Assembly: GCF_004769405.1 (NCBI RefSeq)
Contig: NZ_RQES01000005.1
Coordinates: 620,001 to 684,000, forward strand
DNA length: 64,000 nt
Source: Leptospira selangorensis
Lineage (GTDB): Bacteria > Spirochaetota > Leptospiria > Leptospirales > Leptospiraceae
Direction: 5' to 3'
Every line of letters starts with the position of its first letter. Position 1 is the stretch's first letter. A program made the position numbers and the translations under genes. The notes beneath the pieces were generated by a model. The model did not search any database and had not been told where the DNA came from. It saw nothing but the letters and a program-made list of their open reading frames with translations. This document shows positions 33,352 to 42,707 of this stretch, piece by piece.

Positions 33352-35391
33352 TCAGACTCTTTCGATAGCGATCAGACTTATATCATCTTGTGGTTGGGAA
33401 TATTCTAACCAGAGATCCAAATCTTTCATCACAATATCCGGGATATTTTCGATAGGTTCTTTCGAAAGTTCAGAGATCCGATTTCTGAGTCTGGATTCCC
33501 CCCAGGCTTCTCTTTTAGAATTGAATTGTTCGAATACACCGTCCGAAAAAAGGAACATTCTATCCCCGTTTAAAAAATCCAATTCTTGGTTCTCATAACT
33601 TTTTTTGTTTTTCAAACCTATGATCGCACCTGTTCTTCTTAAATTCATAAGATTAGAAGAATGTACTAAAATCTGATCCGGATGTCCTGCGGATGCATAA
33701 ACTAATCTGTTTTCTCTGGCGTAAATATCCACGATGATAGAAGAAAATATGGTTCCTAAAGAGGAGAATTTTCTTTGGAACTTATCATCCAAAAGATCCA
33801 AACAAAATCCCGGATCTTTCGCTCCGAATTTGATACCTTCGTATTCTGCTTTTATTGCCATCGTAACTAACGCGGCTTGGACCCCGTGACCGGTAGCATC
33901 CGCAAGAAAGATCCTATATACTCCCGGAGAAATTTCAAAAATATCGTAAAAGTCTCCGCCCACTTCGTCTCTTGGAAGATATTTAACTGCGTATTTTAAT
34001 TCTTTGTATGATTCTACATTTTCCGGAAAAAGTTTTTTCTGGATCCTTTGAGCAACGAGTAAATCTTTTCGTATCCTTTCCAGGGAGTGATTTAACTCGG
34101 AGGTTTTTTCTCGAACCAAAACTTCTAAGTTATCTTTTAGAATGTTAAGCGCGCTGTTCGTTATCCTTAAGTTTTCACCGAGTATTTCAGATTTTCTGAA
34201 TGCTCTTGCGATCCTTCTGGAAAGTACTAATGATTGGGAAAGAGTGAATACTAAAAGGCCATAAGGAGAAAGATTGATCCCTCGTAGATTTAATTTATCC
34301 CAGAGTAGATCGATCCCGACCGTGATCCCGAATGCAAAAAATCCTGTGAGGAATAAGAGAGAGTCTTCTCTTTTTTTCCAAACTCCCAAACATACAGTAA
34401 ATAGAACATAGAGTAAACCGATTCCAGTTACGATCTGGAACGGACCTACTATCTTAGTAAAAAATCCGATTGGGAATAATAGAGTGATATCGTAAGCGAT
34501 CGCTAATACCCAGGCGGCAGCAGGTACCCATGAGAATGTATCTTCCGGGAACAAAGAACGATGGAACATTAAAAAGATAGGAACTGCGGTATAGAAGGAG
34601 AAAAATTCTAATCTAAAAACGGACTCCCAAGGAAAGTCTGGAAAAATTTCTAGAACAAGTCTGTTGCCGATTAAAGCTACTCTCAAAGTTAATAAAAACG
34701 TAAATAATGCAAAATAGAATGCTGACTTCTCCTTTCTTCTAAAAAGAAAAAGCCCCGTATGATAAAGCCCTATAAGAAGAAGTCCACCAAACAAAAAAGA
34801 TTCTCTGGATTGAGTGATTAACTTTTCTCTATAAATCGCTTCTAAGGTTCCTAACTTTGGAACCTGCCAGAAACCTCCGAAATTATTGATCCAGTTAGAG
34901 CCTTGTACTAAAATTTCAGTATTTGTTTTTTCTACTCTTAGGGGTAGATAAACGGATTTGATCTTAGGAATTTCAGCGGAAGGATCTACGCTAGGAGTAC
35001 CTGAAGAATATACTAATCTTCCGTTATAATATAATTTATAGGCAGATGCAAAGTCCGGCATCAAAAGCCCGATCTCTTTTTTTAGATCTTCTTCCGGGAA
35101 GATGATGGATAAACGAAAACTTGCTGCTCCTTCTCTCGGGAGTACTTGATCTCCTTTTTTGGTATCCTGCCAAGAATGAGGAACGGTTAATATATCCCAT
35201 TTAGCCGTGGAGCTTTTTTCAGGAGAAACAAATTCTCCGTATAAAAACTGCCAGTTCCCATTTAATGGAATAAGTTCGGAGTGTTCTATAAGATCCTGAG
35301 AGGAAATTTGTAACACTCCGTCTTGGATCGGCGCTGCTTCTAAAGAGAAACAAAACCAAAAAGTGGAAAGAAGTAAAAGAGACCGCTTCAC
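33352..35391 (-). CDS. 7TM-DISM receptor with SpoIIE/PP2C phosphatase output
   Basis: The protein has 679 residues. A signal peptide (residues 1-19) precedes a periplasmic DISMED2-type jelly roll (~30-185, with NGNWQFLYGEF and NWINNFGGFWQVP). Seven helices follow (~195-385), then a coiled-coil linker (~395-440) and a C-terminal SpoIIE/PP2C domain. The PP2C metal motifs DEVGGDFYDIFEI, LADATGHGVQAALVTM and FSDGVFEQFN are present. It is a sensory phosphatase of the RsbU/SpoIIE kind that should dephosphorylate a STAS antagonist. Such a protein is encoded at 13595-13933, but a link is only an idea. Confidence 0.9.
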   Translation of the reverse strand: MKRSLLLLSTFWFCFSLEAAPIQDGVLQISSQDLIEHSELIPLNGNWQFLYGEFVSPEKSSTAKWDILTVPHSWQDTKKGDQVLPREGAASFRLSIIFPEEDLKKEIGLLMPDFASAYKLYYNGRLVYSSGTPSVDPSAEIPKIKSVYLPLRVEKTNTEILVQGSNWINNFGGFWQVPKLGTLEAIYREKLITQSRESFLFGGLLLIGLYHTGLFLFRRKEKSAFYFALFTFLLTLRVALIGNRLVLEIFPDFPWESVFRLEFFSFYTAVPIFLMFHRSLFPEDTFSWVPAAAWVLAIAYDITLLFPIGFFTKIVGPFQIVTGIGLLYVLFTVCLGVWKKREDSLLFLTGFFAFGITVGIDLLWDKLNLRGINLSPYGLLVFTLSQSLVLSRRIARAFRKSEILGENLRITNSALNILKDNLEVLVREKTSELNHSLERIRKDLLVAQRIQKKLFPENVESYKELKYAVKYLPRDEVGGDFYDIFEISPGVYRIFLADATGHGVQAALVTMAIKAEYEGIKFGAKDPGFCLDLLDDKFQRKFSSLGTIFSSIIVDIYARENRLVYASAGHPDQILVHSSNLMNLRRTGAIIGLKNKKSYENQELDFLNGDRMFLFSDGVFEQFNSKREAWGESRLRNRISELSKEPIENIPDIVMKDLDLWLEYSQPQDDISLIAIERV

Positions 35392-35424
35392 TTCCCGTTA
35401 GGATAAGCAGAACCCAAAGCGTGT

Positions 35425-36381
35425 CTAATGTTTTTTGAGAACGGAATTCAGTCGATCCGGATAATCTGTAATAATTCCGTCTACGCCTGCTTCGATCAAT
35501 CTTTCCATTTCTTTTGTATCATTTACTGTCCAAGGGATCACTTTAATTCCTAAAGAATGAGCCTTGGAAACGAATTCATCCGTTACATATAAAAAATAAG
35601 GAGAAATAATATCCGCTTTTAACTCCTTAGTTTGATTTAAAACAAGTTCTCTTCTGGAATTACCGAACCCGAATTTCATTGCGGCTCCCTGGGGATAGGT
35701 GAGAGAAAATAGCGCGGAAGTTTTGATCTTAGGATTTTTCTTTTTCACCAAAGAAATTGCGGGAAGATAGAAAGATTGGATCGTTGCACGGTCTATTACC
35801 TTAGCGGTTTCGATCGCTTTGATCAAAAGATTTACATGCGCTTCTAATATTTCATTCGAAACTTGTGAATCAGAGTCATTCGGAAATTTGGTCTCTATAT
35901 TAAATTTAGGGATAACTTTTCTTTTTCCTGTTCTTTCCCAGGTTTGAACTTTTTCAAAAAATTCTTGGATAGTTAAAAGTTCAGTTCCAGGAACGGAGAT
36001 CTGCTCAGGGAATTTAGGATTTTTCTTAGTTCCACAATCAAGCTCTTTTAATTCTGCAAGAGTTAGTTCGTAGATGGATTTAGAAATAATATCAGATCCA
36101 TCTTTCTTAGTACATAATGCCGGGTTAGATTCGGAATCATGATGTATTATGATTTTCTGATCCTTAGTGAGAACTGTATCCAATTCGATCGTGGTCATTC
36201 CTTGAGAAAGTGCTTCTTCGAATGCTGGCCAAGTGTTTTCAGGCTTTAGCCCTCTGGCTCCTCTATGACCTTGTAGATCTAAGTTTCCTTCGATAGGTTT
36301 GTTTCGGATCTGTTCTCCCGAACAAGACAGATAGATTAAAAAGAATATTAAGAATATTTGTTTGATAGAAAATGATTTCAT
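35425..36381 (-). CDS. Glycerophosphodiester phosphodiesterase lipoprotein
   Basis: The protein has 318 residues. The signal peptide ends at YLSC (Cys20). [15 protein letters not shown], then [11 protein letters not shown] and IIHHDSE hold the conserved H-R, E-x-D and H-D residues of the GDPD TIM barrel, and the C-terminal [12 protein letters not shown] and [11 protein letters not shown] complete it. It splits glycerophosphodiesters into sn-glycerol-3-phosphate and an alcohol at the cell envelope. The next gene is a glycerol channel (33 bases away), so the pair may form a glycerol-salvage unit. Confidence 0.92.
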   Translation of the reverse strand: MKSFSIKQIFLIFFLIYLSCSGEQIRNKPIEGNLDLQGHRGARGLKPENTWPAFEEALSQGMTTIELDTVLTKDQKIIIHHDSESNPALCTKKDGSDIISKSIYELTLAELKELDCGTKKNPKFPEQISVPGTELLTIQEFFEKVQTWERTGKRKVIPKFNIETKFPNDSDSQVSNEILEAHVNLLIKAIETAKVIDRATIQSFYLPAISLVKKKNPKIKTSALFSLTYPQGAAMKFGFGNSRRELVLNQTKELKADIISPYFLYVTDEFVSKAHSLGIKVIPWTVNDTKEMERLIEAGVDGIITDYPDRLNSVLKKH

Positions 36382-36413
36382 GTTGGCGATTGGACCCTGC
36401 TAAGCCTTTAAAA

Positions 36414-37133
36414 TTATAATATGGATTTTAAAAATATTCCTGCGAATGCTCCACCTGCTAAAGGTGCAAGAATGGGAAGCCATGCATATTTCCACCCGGA
36501 GTTACCTTTGTTTGCGATGGGTAGAAGATAGTGTGCTAACCTGGGTCCTAAATCTCTTGCCGGGTTGATTGCGTAACCTGTGGTTCCCCCCATAGAAAGT
36601 CCGATCACCCAAACTAAAATACCTACGAAAAAGGCTCCCATAGGTGTGGTCACATCTGCAATTTGAGCGGAGAAGATAGAATGTATCCCTAAGATCAAAA
36701 TGAATGTTCCCAAAAACTCGCTAAAAAAATTAGAAGGTGGATTGGATATCGCAGGATCCGTAGAGAATACTGCTAAAATTTTTCCCGAGTCCTTTGTCTC
36801 CTTCCAATGAGGAAGATAATGTAAGTATACTGCTATGGCTCCTAAGAACGCCCCCAAAAATTGTGCAGGAAGGTATATTGGAATTTTAGAATATTCTCCT
36901 GATTGTACTGCAAATGCCAATGTAACTGCAGGATTCAAATGAGCATCCGCACTTCCAAATGCTTTAGCAGTGAAAACTCCTAAAATAACCGCAAACGCCC
37001 AAGCTGCAGTGATCACGATCCAGCCGGAATCTTTTGCTTTAGATTTTTCTAATAAAACTCCGGCTACTACTCCGTCTCCTAAAAGTATGAGCACAAACGT
37101 GCCTAAAAATTCTCCAAAAAAAGGGGACGTCAT
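36414..37133 (-). CDS. Aquaglyceroporin (GlpF-type MIP channel)
   Basis: The protein has 239 residues with six membrane helices and two half-helices. The two NPA boxes are AHLNPAVTL (Asn67) and GYAINPARDLGPR (Asn190). The Asp right after NPAR is the GlpF-type feature that favours glycerol over water. It conducts glycerol or small polyols. It lies between the GDPD lipoprotein and an SDR gene, all on the minus strand. Confidence 0.9.
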   Translation of the reverse strand: MTSPFFGEFLGTFVLILLGDGVVAGVLLEKSKAKDSGWIVITAAWAFAVILGVFTAKAFGSADAHLNPAVTLAFAVQSGEYSKIPIYLPAQFLGAFLGAIAVYLHYLPHWKETKDSGKILAVFSTDPAISNPPSNFFSEFLGTFILILGIHSIFSAQIADVTTPMGAFFVGILVWVIGLSMGGTTGYAINPARDLGPRLAHYLLPIANKGNSGWKYAWLPILAPLAGGAFAGIFLKSIL

Positions 37134-37140
37134 CTATATA

Positions 37141-37881
37141 TTACCTCATTTTTCCCATCAATTTAACTGTTGCCTTTCTTCCGATCAGCTTGGAAACTTT
37201 TACCAAAACTTTATTCGGAAGTCCTGAAACTACCGTAGGAGAACTTCTTTTTTTCAATGCTGCCAAAGCATATTCCACCAAAGTTTCCGCAGACTGAGCG
37301 ATTGCTTTCGGAAAATCTTTTGGATCTCCTCCTGCTCTTTCGAAAAAGTTAGAAACTGTCACTCCAGGACAAAGCCCCATAACATAAACTCCTCTTTTTC
37401 TTTGCTCATACCATAAGGACTCGCTGAAAGAAGTTACGAAAGCCTTAGTTGCTGAATACACTCCGGAGGAAGGCATCGGAACAAGACCCAAAGTGGAGGA
37501 GATATTCATCAAAGAATCTCCTGATTGGGAATTTTTTAAGAAAGAATAAGACAGAGAAACAAGAGAATCTATATTCAAACGGGTCATTGCTTGTAATCTA
37601 GAAAGGTCCGCTTTATTAAACGGTCCGTAGACTCCGAACCCTGCATTATTTATTAATAAATCATAATGATTGTCTTCTAATTCTTTTTGGATCTTTGCGG
37701 TTGATTTTGGATCCGATAGGTCTGCGATGATGAATGTATGCCCTTTTCCTAATTCATCTATCAATTGTTTAAGTCTTGCTTCGTTTCTTGCAACTGCAGT
37801 GATCTTATAACCTTTTGCAGCTAGTTGTTTAGCGAATTCTCTACCGATCCCTTCGCTTGCTCCTGTGACTAAAGCTTTCAT
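37141..37881 (-). CDS. SDR-family oxidoreductase
   Basis: The protein has 246 residues and is a short-chain dehydrogenase. ALVTGASEGIGREFAKQLA is the cofactor loop, LINNAGFGVYG the NNAG motif, and SSTLGLVPMPSSGVYSATKAF the Ser-Tyr-Lys triad with Y-x-x-x-K. The C-terminal RKATVKLMGKMR is basic. The family label is classical SDR; the substrate is unknown. It starts seven bases upstream of the channel gene in transcription order. Confidence 0.88.
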   Translation of the reverse strand: MKALVTGASEGIGREFAKQLAAKGYKITAVARNEARLKQLIDELGKGHTFIIADLSDPKSTAKIQKELEDNHYDLLINNAGFGVYGPFNKADLSRLQAMTRLNIDSLVSLSYSFLKNSQSGDSLMNISSTLGLVPMPSSGVYSATKAFVTSFSESLWYEQRKRGVYVMGLCPGVTVSNFFERAGGDPKDFPKAIAQSAETLVEYALAALKKRSSPTVVSGLPNKVLVKVSKLIGRKATVKLMGKMR

Positions 37882-38009
37882 TCCTTTCCTCCCCTAAAAA
37901 TTCCAGAAAAGCCTAGAATTCATTTAGTTCTAAAAGTTTTCGCAGAATTGTTCCGCAAGATCGGCTAGTTGAGCAAGCTTAAAAATACGGACCGAATAGT
38001 AGAATCTTT

Positions 38010-38450
38010 CTAAAGCAGAAGTTTTTCTCTTTCTTCTTCCATGATCCGTATCGATTTGCGGGTAAAATCCAAAATGATCTTTAGTTCTTCGGCGGTATAG
38101 GCGGAGAGTTGCTCCCAAACCGATTTTGCTAGACCTTCGAATAAACTTCCTATCTTTTGCATAGCGGCCATATCCTGGGTCAGAAAAATTCTCACCTTTC
38201 TTCTATCATTCGGGTCATTCTTACGTTCTACGAGTCCCTTCTTCTCCAAACGATCAATGAGAGAAGTTACCGCACCGGTGCTAAGCCCCATGTTCTTAGA
38301 GATTTCCCCGGCAGTTTGGGGTCCGAGCGTAAATAGAAAGTCCACACATTTATGATCCGTGATATGTAGCCCAAGCCGATCCGCAATGGTTTGGTGAAAC
38401 AAAATGGATACAGTGCTCAGGTTTTTGGAATCGGTCATAATGGATTCCAT
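38010..38450 (-). CDS. MarR-family regulator
   Basis: The protein has about 146 residues from the ATG at 38450. The frame reaches back to a TTG at 38489, but that region is operator-like DNA and lacks a ribosome site. The winged helix spans residues ~25-100: ITDHKCVDFLFTLGPQTAGEISKNMGLSTGAVTSLIDRLEKKGLVER and NDRRKVRIFLT. It is a dimeric regulator that responds to small phenolic or hydrophobic ligands. It diverges from a small membrane protein and an FAD monooxygenase, which are its probable targets. Confidence 0.85.
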   Translation of the reverse strand: MESIMTDSKNLSTVSILFHQTIADRLGLHITDHKCVDFLFTLGPQTAGEISKNMGLSTGAVTSLIDRLEKKGLVERKNDPNDRRKVRIFLTQDMAAMQKIGSLFEGLAKSVWEQLSAYTAEELKIILDFTRKSIRIMEEEREKLLL

Positions 38451-38488
38451 CAATTCGGGCTTAGTTTTTGGGATTTTTTTGTCTTGCA

Positions 38489-38527
38489 ATTATCTTGACC
38501 GTCAAATATCTCGATAATCAAGATAAT
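38489..38527. promoter_or_regulatory. MarR-type operator between marR and the monooxygenase operon
   Basis: ATTATCTTGA (38489-38498) and TCAAGATAAT (38518-38527) form a perfect 10-bp inverted repeat. Nested inside is a 17-base palindrome at 38508-38524 (ATCT-n-GAT-n-ATC-n-AGAT), the size and style of MarR-dimer sites, and TTGAC-C-GTCAA at 38495-38505. The cluster sits right between the regulator and its divergent target. Confidence 0.7.
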
Positions 38528-38563
38528 TAATCATCGAGTTAATTCGATTTAAGGAGAACAAAC

Positions 38564-38728
38564 ATGGCAGAAAATAGCAAGAACGAAATTCCTGATTACC
38601 CTTGGTATTCCTGGGGATCTCCCATCGGTCTAGGAGTGGCTATGATCTCGCTTTCCGTTTCCTTTGCAATAACTGCTTATTCCTTGGTCTCTGCCTTTAC
38701 AGTGATCAAGGCCGCATTCGGAGGATAA
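38564..38728 (+). CDS. 54-residue membrane protein in the monooxygenase operon
   Basis: This small gene has AAGGAG at 38551-38556, an ATG at 38564 and a stop TAA at 38726-38728, one base before the next gene's ATG. The protein begins MAENSKNEIPDYPWYSWG and then has one hydrophobic helix (residues ~21-46) and a short tail ending AFGG. No family is recognised. Its position directly before the FAD monooxygenase, under the same MarR-type operator, suggests a membrane tether, partner or detoxification accessory. Confidence 0.7.
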   Translation: MAENSKNEIPDYPWYSWGSPIGLGVAMISLSVSFAITAYSLVSAFTVIKAAFGG

Positions 38729-38729
38729 T

Positions 38730-39935
38730 ATGAAACGGGAGAAGCCCAATTTTATAATCGTAGGCTCCGGAATTTCTGGGCCTTCTCTTGCATTATTTTT
38801 AAAAAGGGCAGGATACGGAGTTCGTTTGATGGAATCCTATTCTCGCCCGGCGGAAGATATAGGAGGCGCTCTTCAAATTTCACCTAACGGAATGAAGGTG
38901 ATGAGAGAATTAGGCCTTACTTCGGAAATTCTTCAGATAGGAACACTTTCCGACGAGATGATTTTCAGGAATCATACCGGAAAGGTTCTTTCAATGATCC
39001 CGAATGGTTCTGTCTCTCGGTTCGGAGAATCAGCGATCGTGGTCTCACGTGCAAGATTTCATCTTTTATTATTGGAAGCGGCGGAGAAGGAAGGAATTCC
39101 TACGGAATATGGAAAAAAATTCTCGGATGCGGAATTTCCTTTAGATGGGGGAGTGATCGCAAAATTCGATGATGGAAGTTCTGTAGAAGCGGATTTTTTA
39201 ATCGGAGCCGATGGAAATCATTCCAAAGTCCGTAATTTTCTTTTTCCTAATTTTCCAAAACCTGAATATACAGGAATTCTAAATGCAGGAGGATTTATTC
39301 CTTCCGAAGTGATTCCGGAAAAATATTACAAAAGAGGACCGATCCATTTTACTTTCGGGCCGGAAGGTTTTTTCGGTTTCGCAGCATGTGGAAACACTAA
39401 GGATACTTCTTGGATGTGGTGGAGCAATATCCCTTCTGAAAAAGAGCTTACGAGGGACGAGATGGACTCCATTGATGACGAATCCTGGAGAAATAAAATA
39501 TTAGAAATACATAAAGGATGGCATGCTCCTATAGAAAGAATCATCCAAACTTCTCCTACAATCCTGAAAGGAAATGTTCACGACCTGAGAAGTCTGCCTA
39601 AATGGGGAAATGATAAGGTGTTGTTAATCGGAGATGCGGCTCATGTAATGAGCCCTCATACCGGACAAGGAGCTTCCATGGCTTTGGAAGATTCTCACAC
39701 TTTATTTTTACTTTTAGAAAGATCCAATTCGGTTCCGGAAGCCTTTCGGGATTTTGAAACGATCAGAAGACCTAGAGTGGAAAGGATTATCGAGGAATCT
39801 AGAAGGAATGGAAACAGAAAGAAAAAACTTAGCCCGATAGGTTGTTGGATCAGGGATGTATTCCTTACTCTGGCCTTGCCTAGTTTTGCTAAGAAAGGCC
39901 AGGATTGGATGTATCGTTACGAGGGAATCAAATAA
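38730..39935 (+). CDS. FAD-dependent monooxygenase (PHBH-like)
   Basis: The protein has 401 residues. Motifs are FIIVGSGISGPSLALFL (GxGxxG, residues ~9-25), DFLIGADGNHSKVRN (DG motif) and VLLIGDAAHVMSPHTGQGA (GD motif), in the order of class A flavin hydroxylases, which include TetX and salicylate hydroxylase. It hydroxylates an aromatic or polyketide compound using NAD(P)H. A MarR regulator divergent from it supports a xenobiotic-inducible role. The C-terminal ~60 residues are basic. Confidence 0.9.
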   Translation: MKREKPNFIIVGSGISGPSLALFLKRAGYGVRLMESYSRPAEDIGGALQISPNGMKVMRELGLTSEILQIGTLSDEMIFRNHTGKVLSMIPNGSVSRFGESAIVVSRARFHLLLLEAAEKEGIPTEYGKKFSDAEFPLDGGVIAKFDDGSSVEADFLIGADGNHSKVRNFLFPNFPKPEYTGILNAGGFIPSEVIPEKYYKRGPIHFTFGPEGFFGFAACGNTKDTSWMWWSNIPSEKELTRDEMDSIDDESWRNKILEIHKGWHAPIERIIQTSPTILKGNVHDLRSLPKWGNDKVLLIGDAAHVMSPHTGQGASMALEDSHTLFLLLERSNSVPEAFRDFETIRRPRVERIIEESRRNGNRKKKLSPIGCWIRDVFLTLALPSFAKKGQDWMYRYEGIK

Positions 39936-39953
39936 GATTCCCCGGTTTCGAAC

Positions 39954-41888
39954 TTAATATGATTTTTTCCAGAGTTGGTTATTCGTATTTTTGAATTCCC
40001 ATTGGCTTACTAAAGATCCGTTGGAAGTTCCGTTTGCGTCGACTGCATATAATGAGTTGATTCTGTTGCGGATACTATCTCCTACAAAATCGAATCTCAT
40101 ATTATTCATGTCTTTACAATCCCAGAGAGCAATCTTTCCGCCGTTACGAGCTTCTCCACCGTTATCCATACATTTATTTGGATCCAGCTTACTTCTTAGA
40201 AAACCATTGCCTGCATCATAATACCATTTTTGAGCGTTTGTCCCGTTACAGTTGTAAACTTGGATCCTTGCTCCATTTGCAGTACTGCTGTTGCTTATAT
40301 CTAAACATCTGCCAGAGTCTTGGTTAACCAGAGCAAAGTAAGGAGTTTCATAATTTTTCTCCCAACGTTGGTTGTTTCCACCATGCCAAGTCCATTGGCT
40401 TACTAAAGAACCGCTTGTGGAACCGTTGGCGTCCACTGCGATAGATTCGTTTTGTCTAACTCGCATAGAATCATCGTAGAAATCGAATCTCATATTATCT
40501 ATATTGTCTCTACAATCCCAGAGGACTATCTTTCCTCCGTTCCAATTCTCCCCGCCGTTATCCAAACATTTATCATTATTCAATTTGCTTCGAAGATGAC
40601 TTGTAGAATGTTCGTAGAACCATTTCTGAGCATTAGTGTTATTGCAATTCCAAACTTGGACACGAGTGCCGTTGTCTGTTCCGCTGTTGCTCACATCTAA
40701 ACATAGATTAGATTGTTTACTTTTTAAAGTGAAGTATCTTGGCTCCAGATCATTCACATCCATACATGCTTCGAACGCGTATTGAGAGAATTGAGGGCCC
40801 GCAAAATCCACCATCGCAATGTTGATACGTTGTCCGGATTTTTTTGCTTCTCTATCTAAGTCGTAAACAAAACTTGCATGATCCAATTTATCATTGGTAA
40901 GATCTTGAATACTTCCCCAATAAGGAGGGAAGATGATCTGAGTCGCATTCGGAGTTAGGATCATTTGAGCTACGTAAAATTTACCTTCTCTATTGTCCTT
41001 GATACGAGTTCTAAGTGCACTGATTAGATCGGATTCATTTCCGGTATTTTGCCAGTCGCTCTTCATAGTCTGGCCTTGATTCCAATACAATTGTGATAGA
41101 TCTGCGAAATTTCCGCCGCCCCAGATCAAGATTACGTTTTTATCTAGATCCCAAAGTTGACCAAAGTTGACTGAATTTCCTAAATTCCGAGGCGCCATTC
41201 TGGAACCTAAATAGGGAAGAACCAGTTGGTCCTTCAGTTCGTAATGTTCTGCGTCGCTCATGCTGTCCACGTTTTGGATATGAACAAATACGATCTCTTT
41301 TTTGCGATTATTCACGAAGCTGGAGATATGTTGGAACACTTCCTGAGCGGAAACGGAAACGCTGGATCCGTGGTGGATCTTAAATTGTCCGCTTATCTTT
41401 TTGATCCTTAAATCAAAGTAACGATATCCGAGAGCTAATTGTTCTCCCACATTGTATTCTTGCGTTTGGGAAATATTCTCGTCAATTCCCTGGATCCCGT
41501 AAGTTCCGGAGTCATGTGTTCCTGGGATACAAATATTTCTGAGCTGGGTATTGGATCTGGATTGGTATCCGCTGCTCATCCAACCTTGTGGATCTATCTG
41601 TAATTTTGGAGCATATACTGGTCTTGGACTTCTTCCATCCTTTCCCTTGGTTCCGCCCCCCTCGAAAGGAATCCCGCTTGGTTGGTCCAAAGGAGCGGGA
41701 GTCTGGTATTCTGCTTTATAATTTATGTCTGCTGGGAGAGTTCCTGCGGATTTACCGTTGGATTGGACTAAAAATAACAAAGAATCGTAGTTTGAGGAGG
41801 AATCTTTACATCCGGCTCCGATCAAGGACAGAGCGCAAATAAATGCGACTGCGACAATTCGAGAGGAAAACACCGTGGAACTTTTCAT
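39954..41888 (-). CDS. PI-PLC-like lipoprotein with two ricin-type lectin domains
   Basis: The protein has 644 residues from the ATG at 41888 (upstream GGTGA). The signal peptide ends at LIGAGC (Cys27). A PI-PLC X domain spans ~90-385, with the catalytic pair at PGTHDSGTYG (His125) and KIHHGSS (His172/173). YRYFDLRI follows His125 as in bacterial PI-PLC. Two ricin B-type lectin repeats follow: ~387-515 and ~517-644, each with QxW signatures (NAQKWFYE, NNQRWEK, NAQKWYYD, NNQLWKK) and CLDNGGE-type loops. Cleavage of phosphatidylinositol or a GPI anchor plus sugar binding is inferred. It may modify host membranes. Confidence 0.88.
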   Translation of the reverse strand: MKSSTVFSSRIVAVAFICALSLIGAGCKDSSSNYDSLLFLVQSNGKSAGTLPADINYKAEYQTPAPLDQPSGIPFEGGGTKGKDGRSPRPVYAPKLQIDPQGWMSSGYQSRSNTQLRNICIPGTHDSGTYGIQGIDENISQTQEYNVGEQLALGYRYFDLRIKKISGQFKIHHGSSVSVSAQEVFQHISSFVNNRKKEIVFVHIQNVDSMSDAEHYELKDQLVLPYLGSRMAPRNLGNSVNFGQLWDLDKNVILIWGGGNFADLSQLYWNQGQTMKSDWQNTGNESDLISALRTRIKDNREGKFYVAQMILTPNATQIIFPPYWGSIQDLTNDKLDHASFVYDLDREAKKSGQRINIAMVDFAGPQFSQYAFEACMDVNDLEPRYFTLKSKQSNLCLDVSNSGTDNGTRVQVWNCNNTNAQKWFYEHSTSHLRSKLNNDKCLDNGGENWNGGKIVLWDCRDNIDNMRFDFYDDSMRVRQNESIAVDANGSTSGSLVSQWTWHGGNNQRWEKNYETPYFALVNQDSGRCLDISNSSTANGARIQVYNCNGTNAQKWYYDAGNGFLRSKLDPNKCMDNGGEARNGGKIALWDCKDMNNMRFDFVGDSIRNRINSLYAVDANGTSNGSLVSQWEFKNTNNQLWKKSY

Positions 41889-42160
41889 TTTTTCACCATT
41901 CAAATGATCTATTTTTATGCATTATAAAAGTTTAATGCTTCTTTCCGATATACGGAGTAAAAAAAGAAATAACTGGAACTTTTTCCCTGTCAACGTCCTT
42001 TCAAATATTTTTAAAAAGTTAACATAACGATTGTTTTTTAAAGAATCCAACGGTTCTAGATTTGTTATCTTAATATAATCAAAATATAAGAGAGCCGCCG
42101 GAAGGGAAATCGCCTTGCGTAGAAGAGTGGGACTTCCAGTCTGACAGCAAAGAATCCATT

Positions 42161-42700
42161 ATGAAATTATATACTAGCGATAAAAAAGAATCTATCTCCT
42201 CTTGGTGGTTACGTTTTCGTTTGAACCATTGGCCTTGTCTGTGGTGTACAGGAGGAAAAATACAATTCATCTCTTCCGATTTGAGAGAACTTCATGTAAG
42301 TTTGAAAAAAAATCTTCGCACATTAAATCGAGTCGGAACAATTTACGGAGGAAGTATCTATAGTTCCGTGGACCCATACTATATGTTGATGATGATGTGG
42401 ATACTCGGTCCCGACTATGTTGTTTGGGACAAGGCTGCAAAAGTAAAATTTGTCAGGCCGATCTTAGATAAAGTAAAGATCCGATTTTTGATCACGGAAG
42501 AATTGATCGAAAAAACAAAACAAGATATATTAGAAAAAGGTGAAATCGTTTTTGATCTTCCCGCAAAATATGAGGATGAAGAAGGGGCGGTCTATGCCAC
42601 TTTCGAAAAAACGATCTACGCCGCTTCCAAGGAGTTTTACGAGAAGAAATTAGCTTCTAAAAATATGATATCTGCATTTAAGCCTAACAAAAGAAGTTAA
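42161..42700 (+). CDS. Hotdog-fold (DUF4442) thioesterase-like protein
   Basis: The protein has 179 residues. It matches the DUF4442 hotdog family: WWLRFRLNHWPCLWCTGGKIQFIS, LNRVGTIYGGSIYSSVDPYYMLMMM and AAKVKFVRPILDKV. DUF4442 proteins are probable acyl-CoA or acyl-ACP thioesterases. An upstream 10-base ribosome site is weak. It is transcribed alone and convergent with the methyltransferase. Confidence 0.82.
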   Translation: MKLYTSDKKESISSWWLRFRLNHWPCLWCTGGKIQFISSDLRELHVSLKKNLRTLNRVGTIYGGSIYSSVDPYYMLMMMWILGPDYVVWDKAAKVKFVRPILDKVKIRFLITEELIEKTKQDILEKGEIVFDLPAKYEDEEGAVYATFEKTIYAASKEFYEKKLASKNMISAFKPNKRS

Positions 42701-42707
42701 TTTTAAA

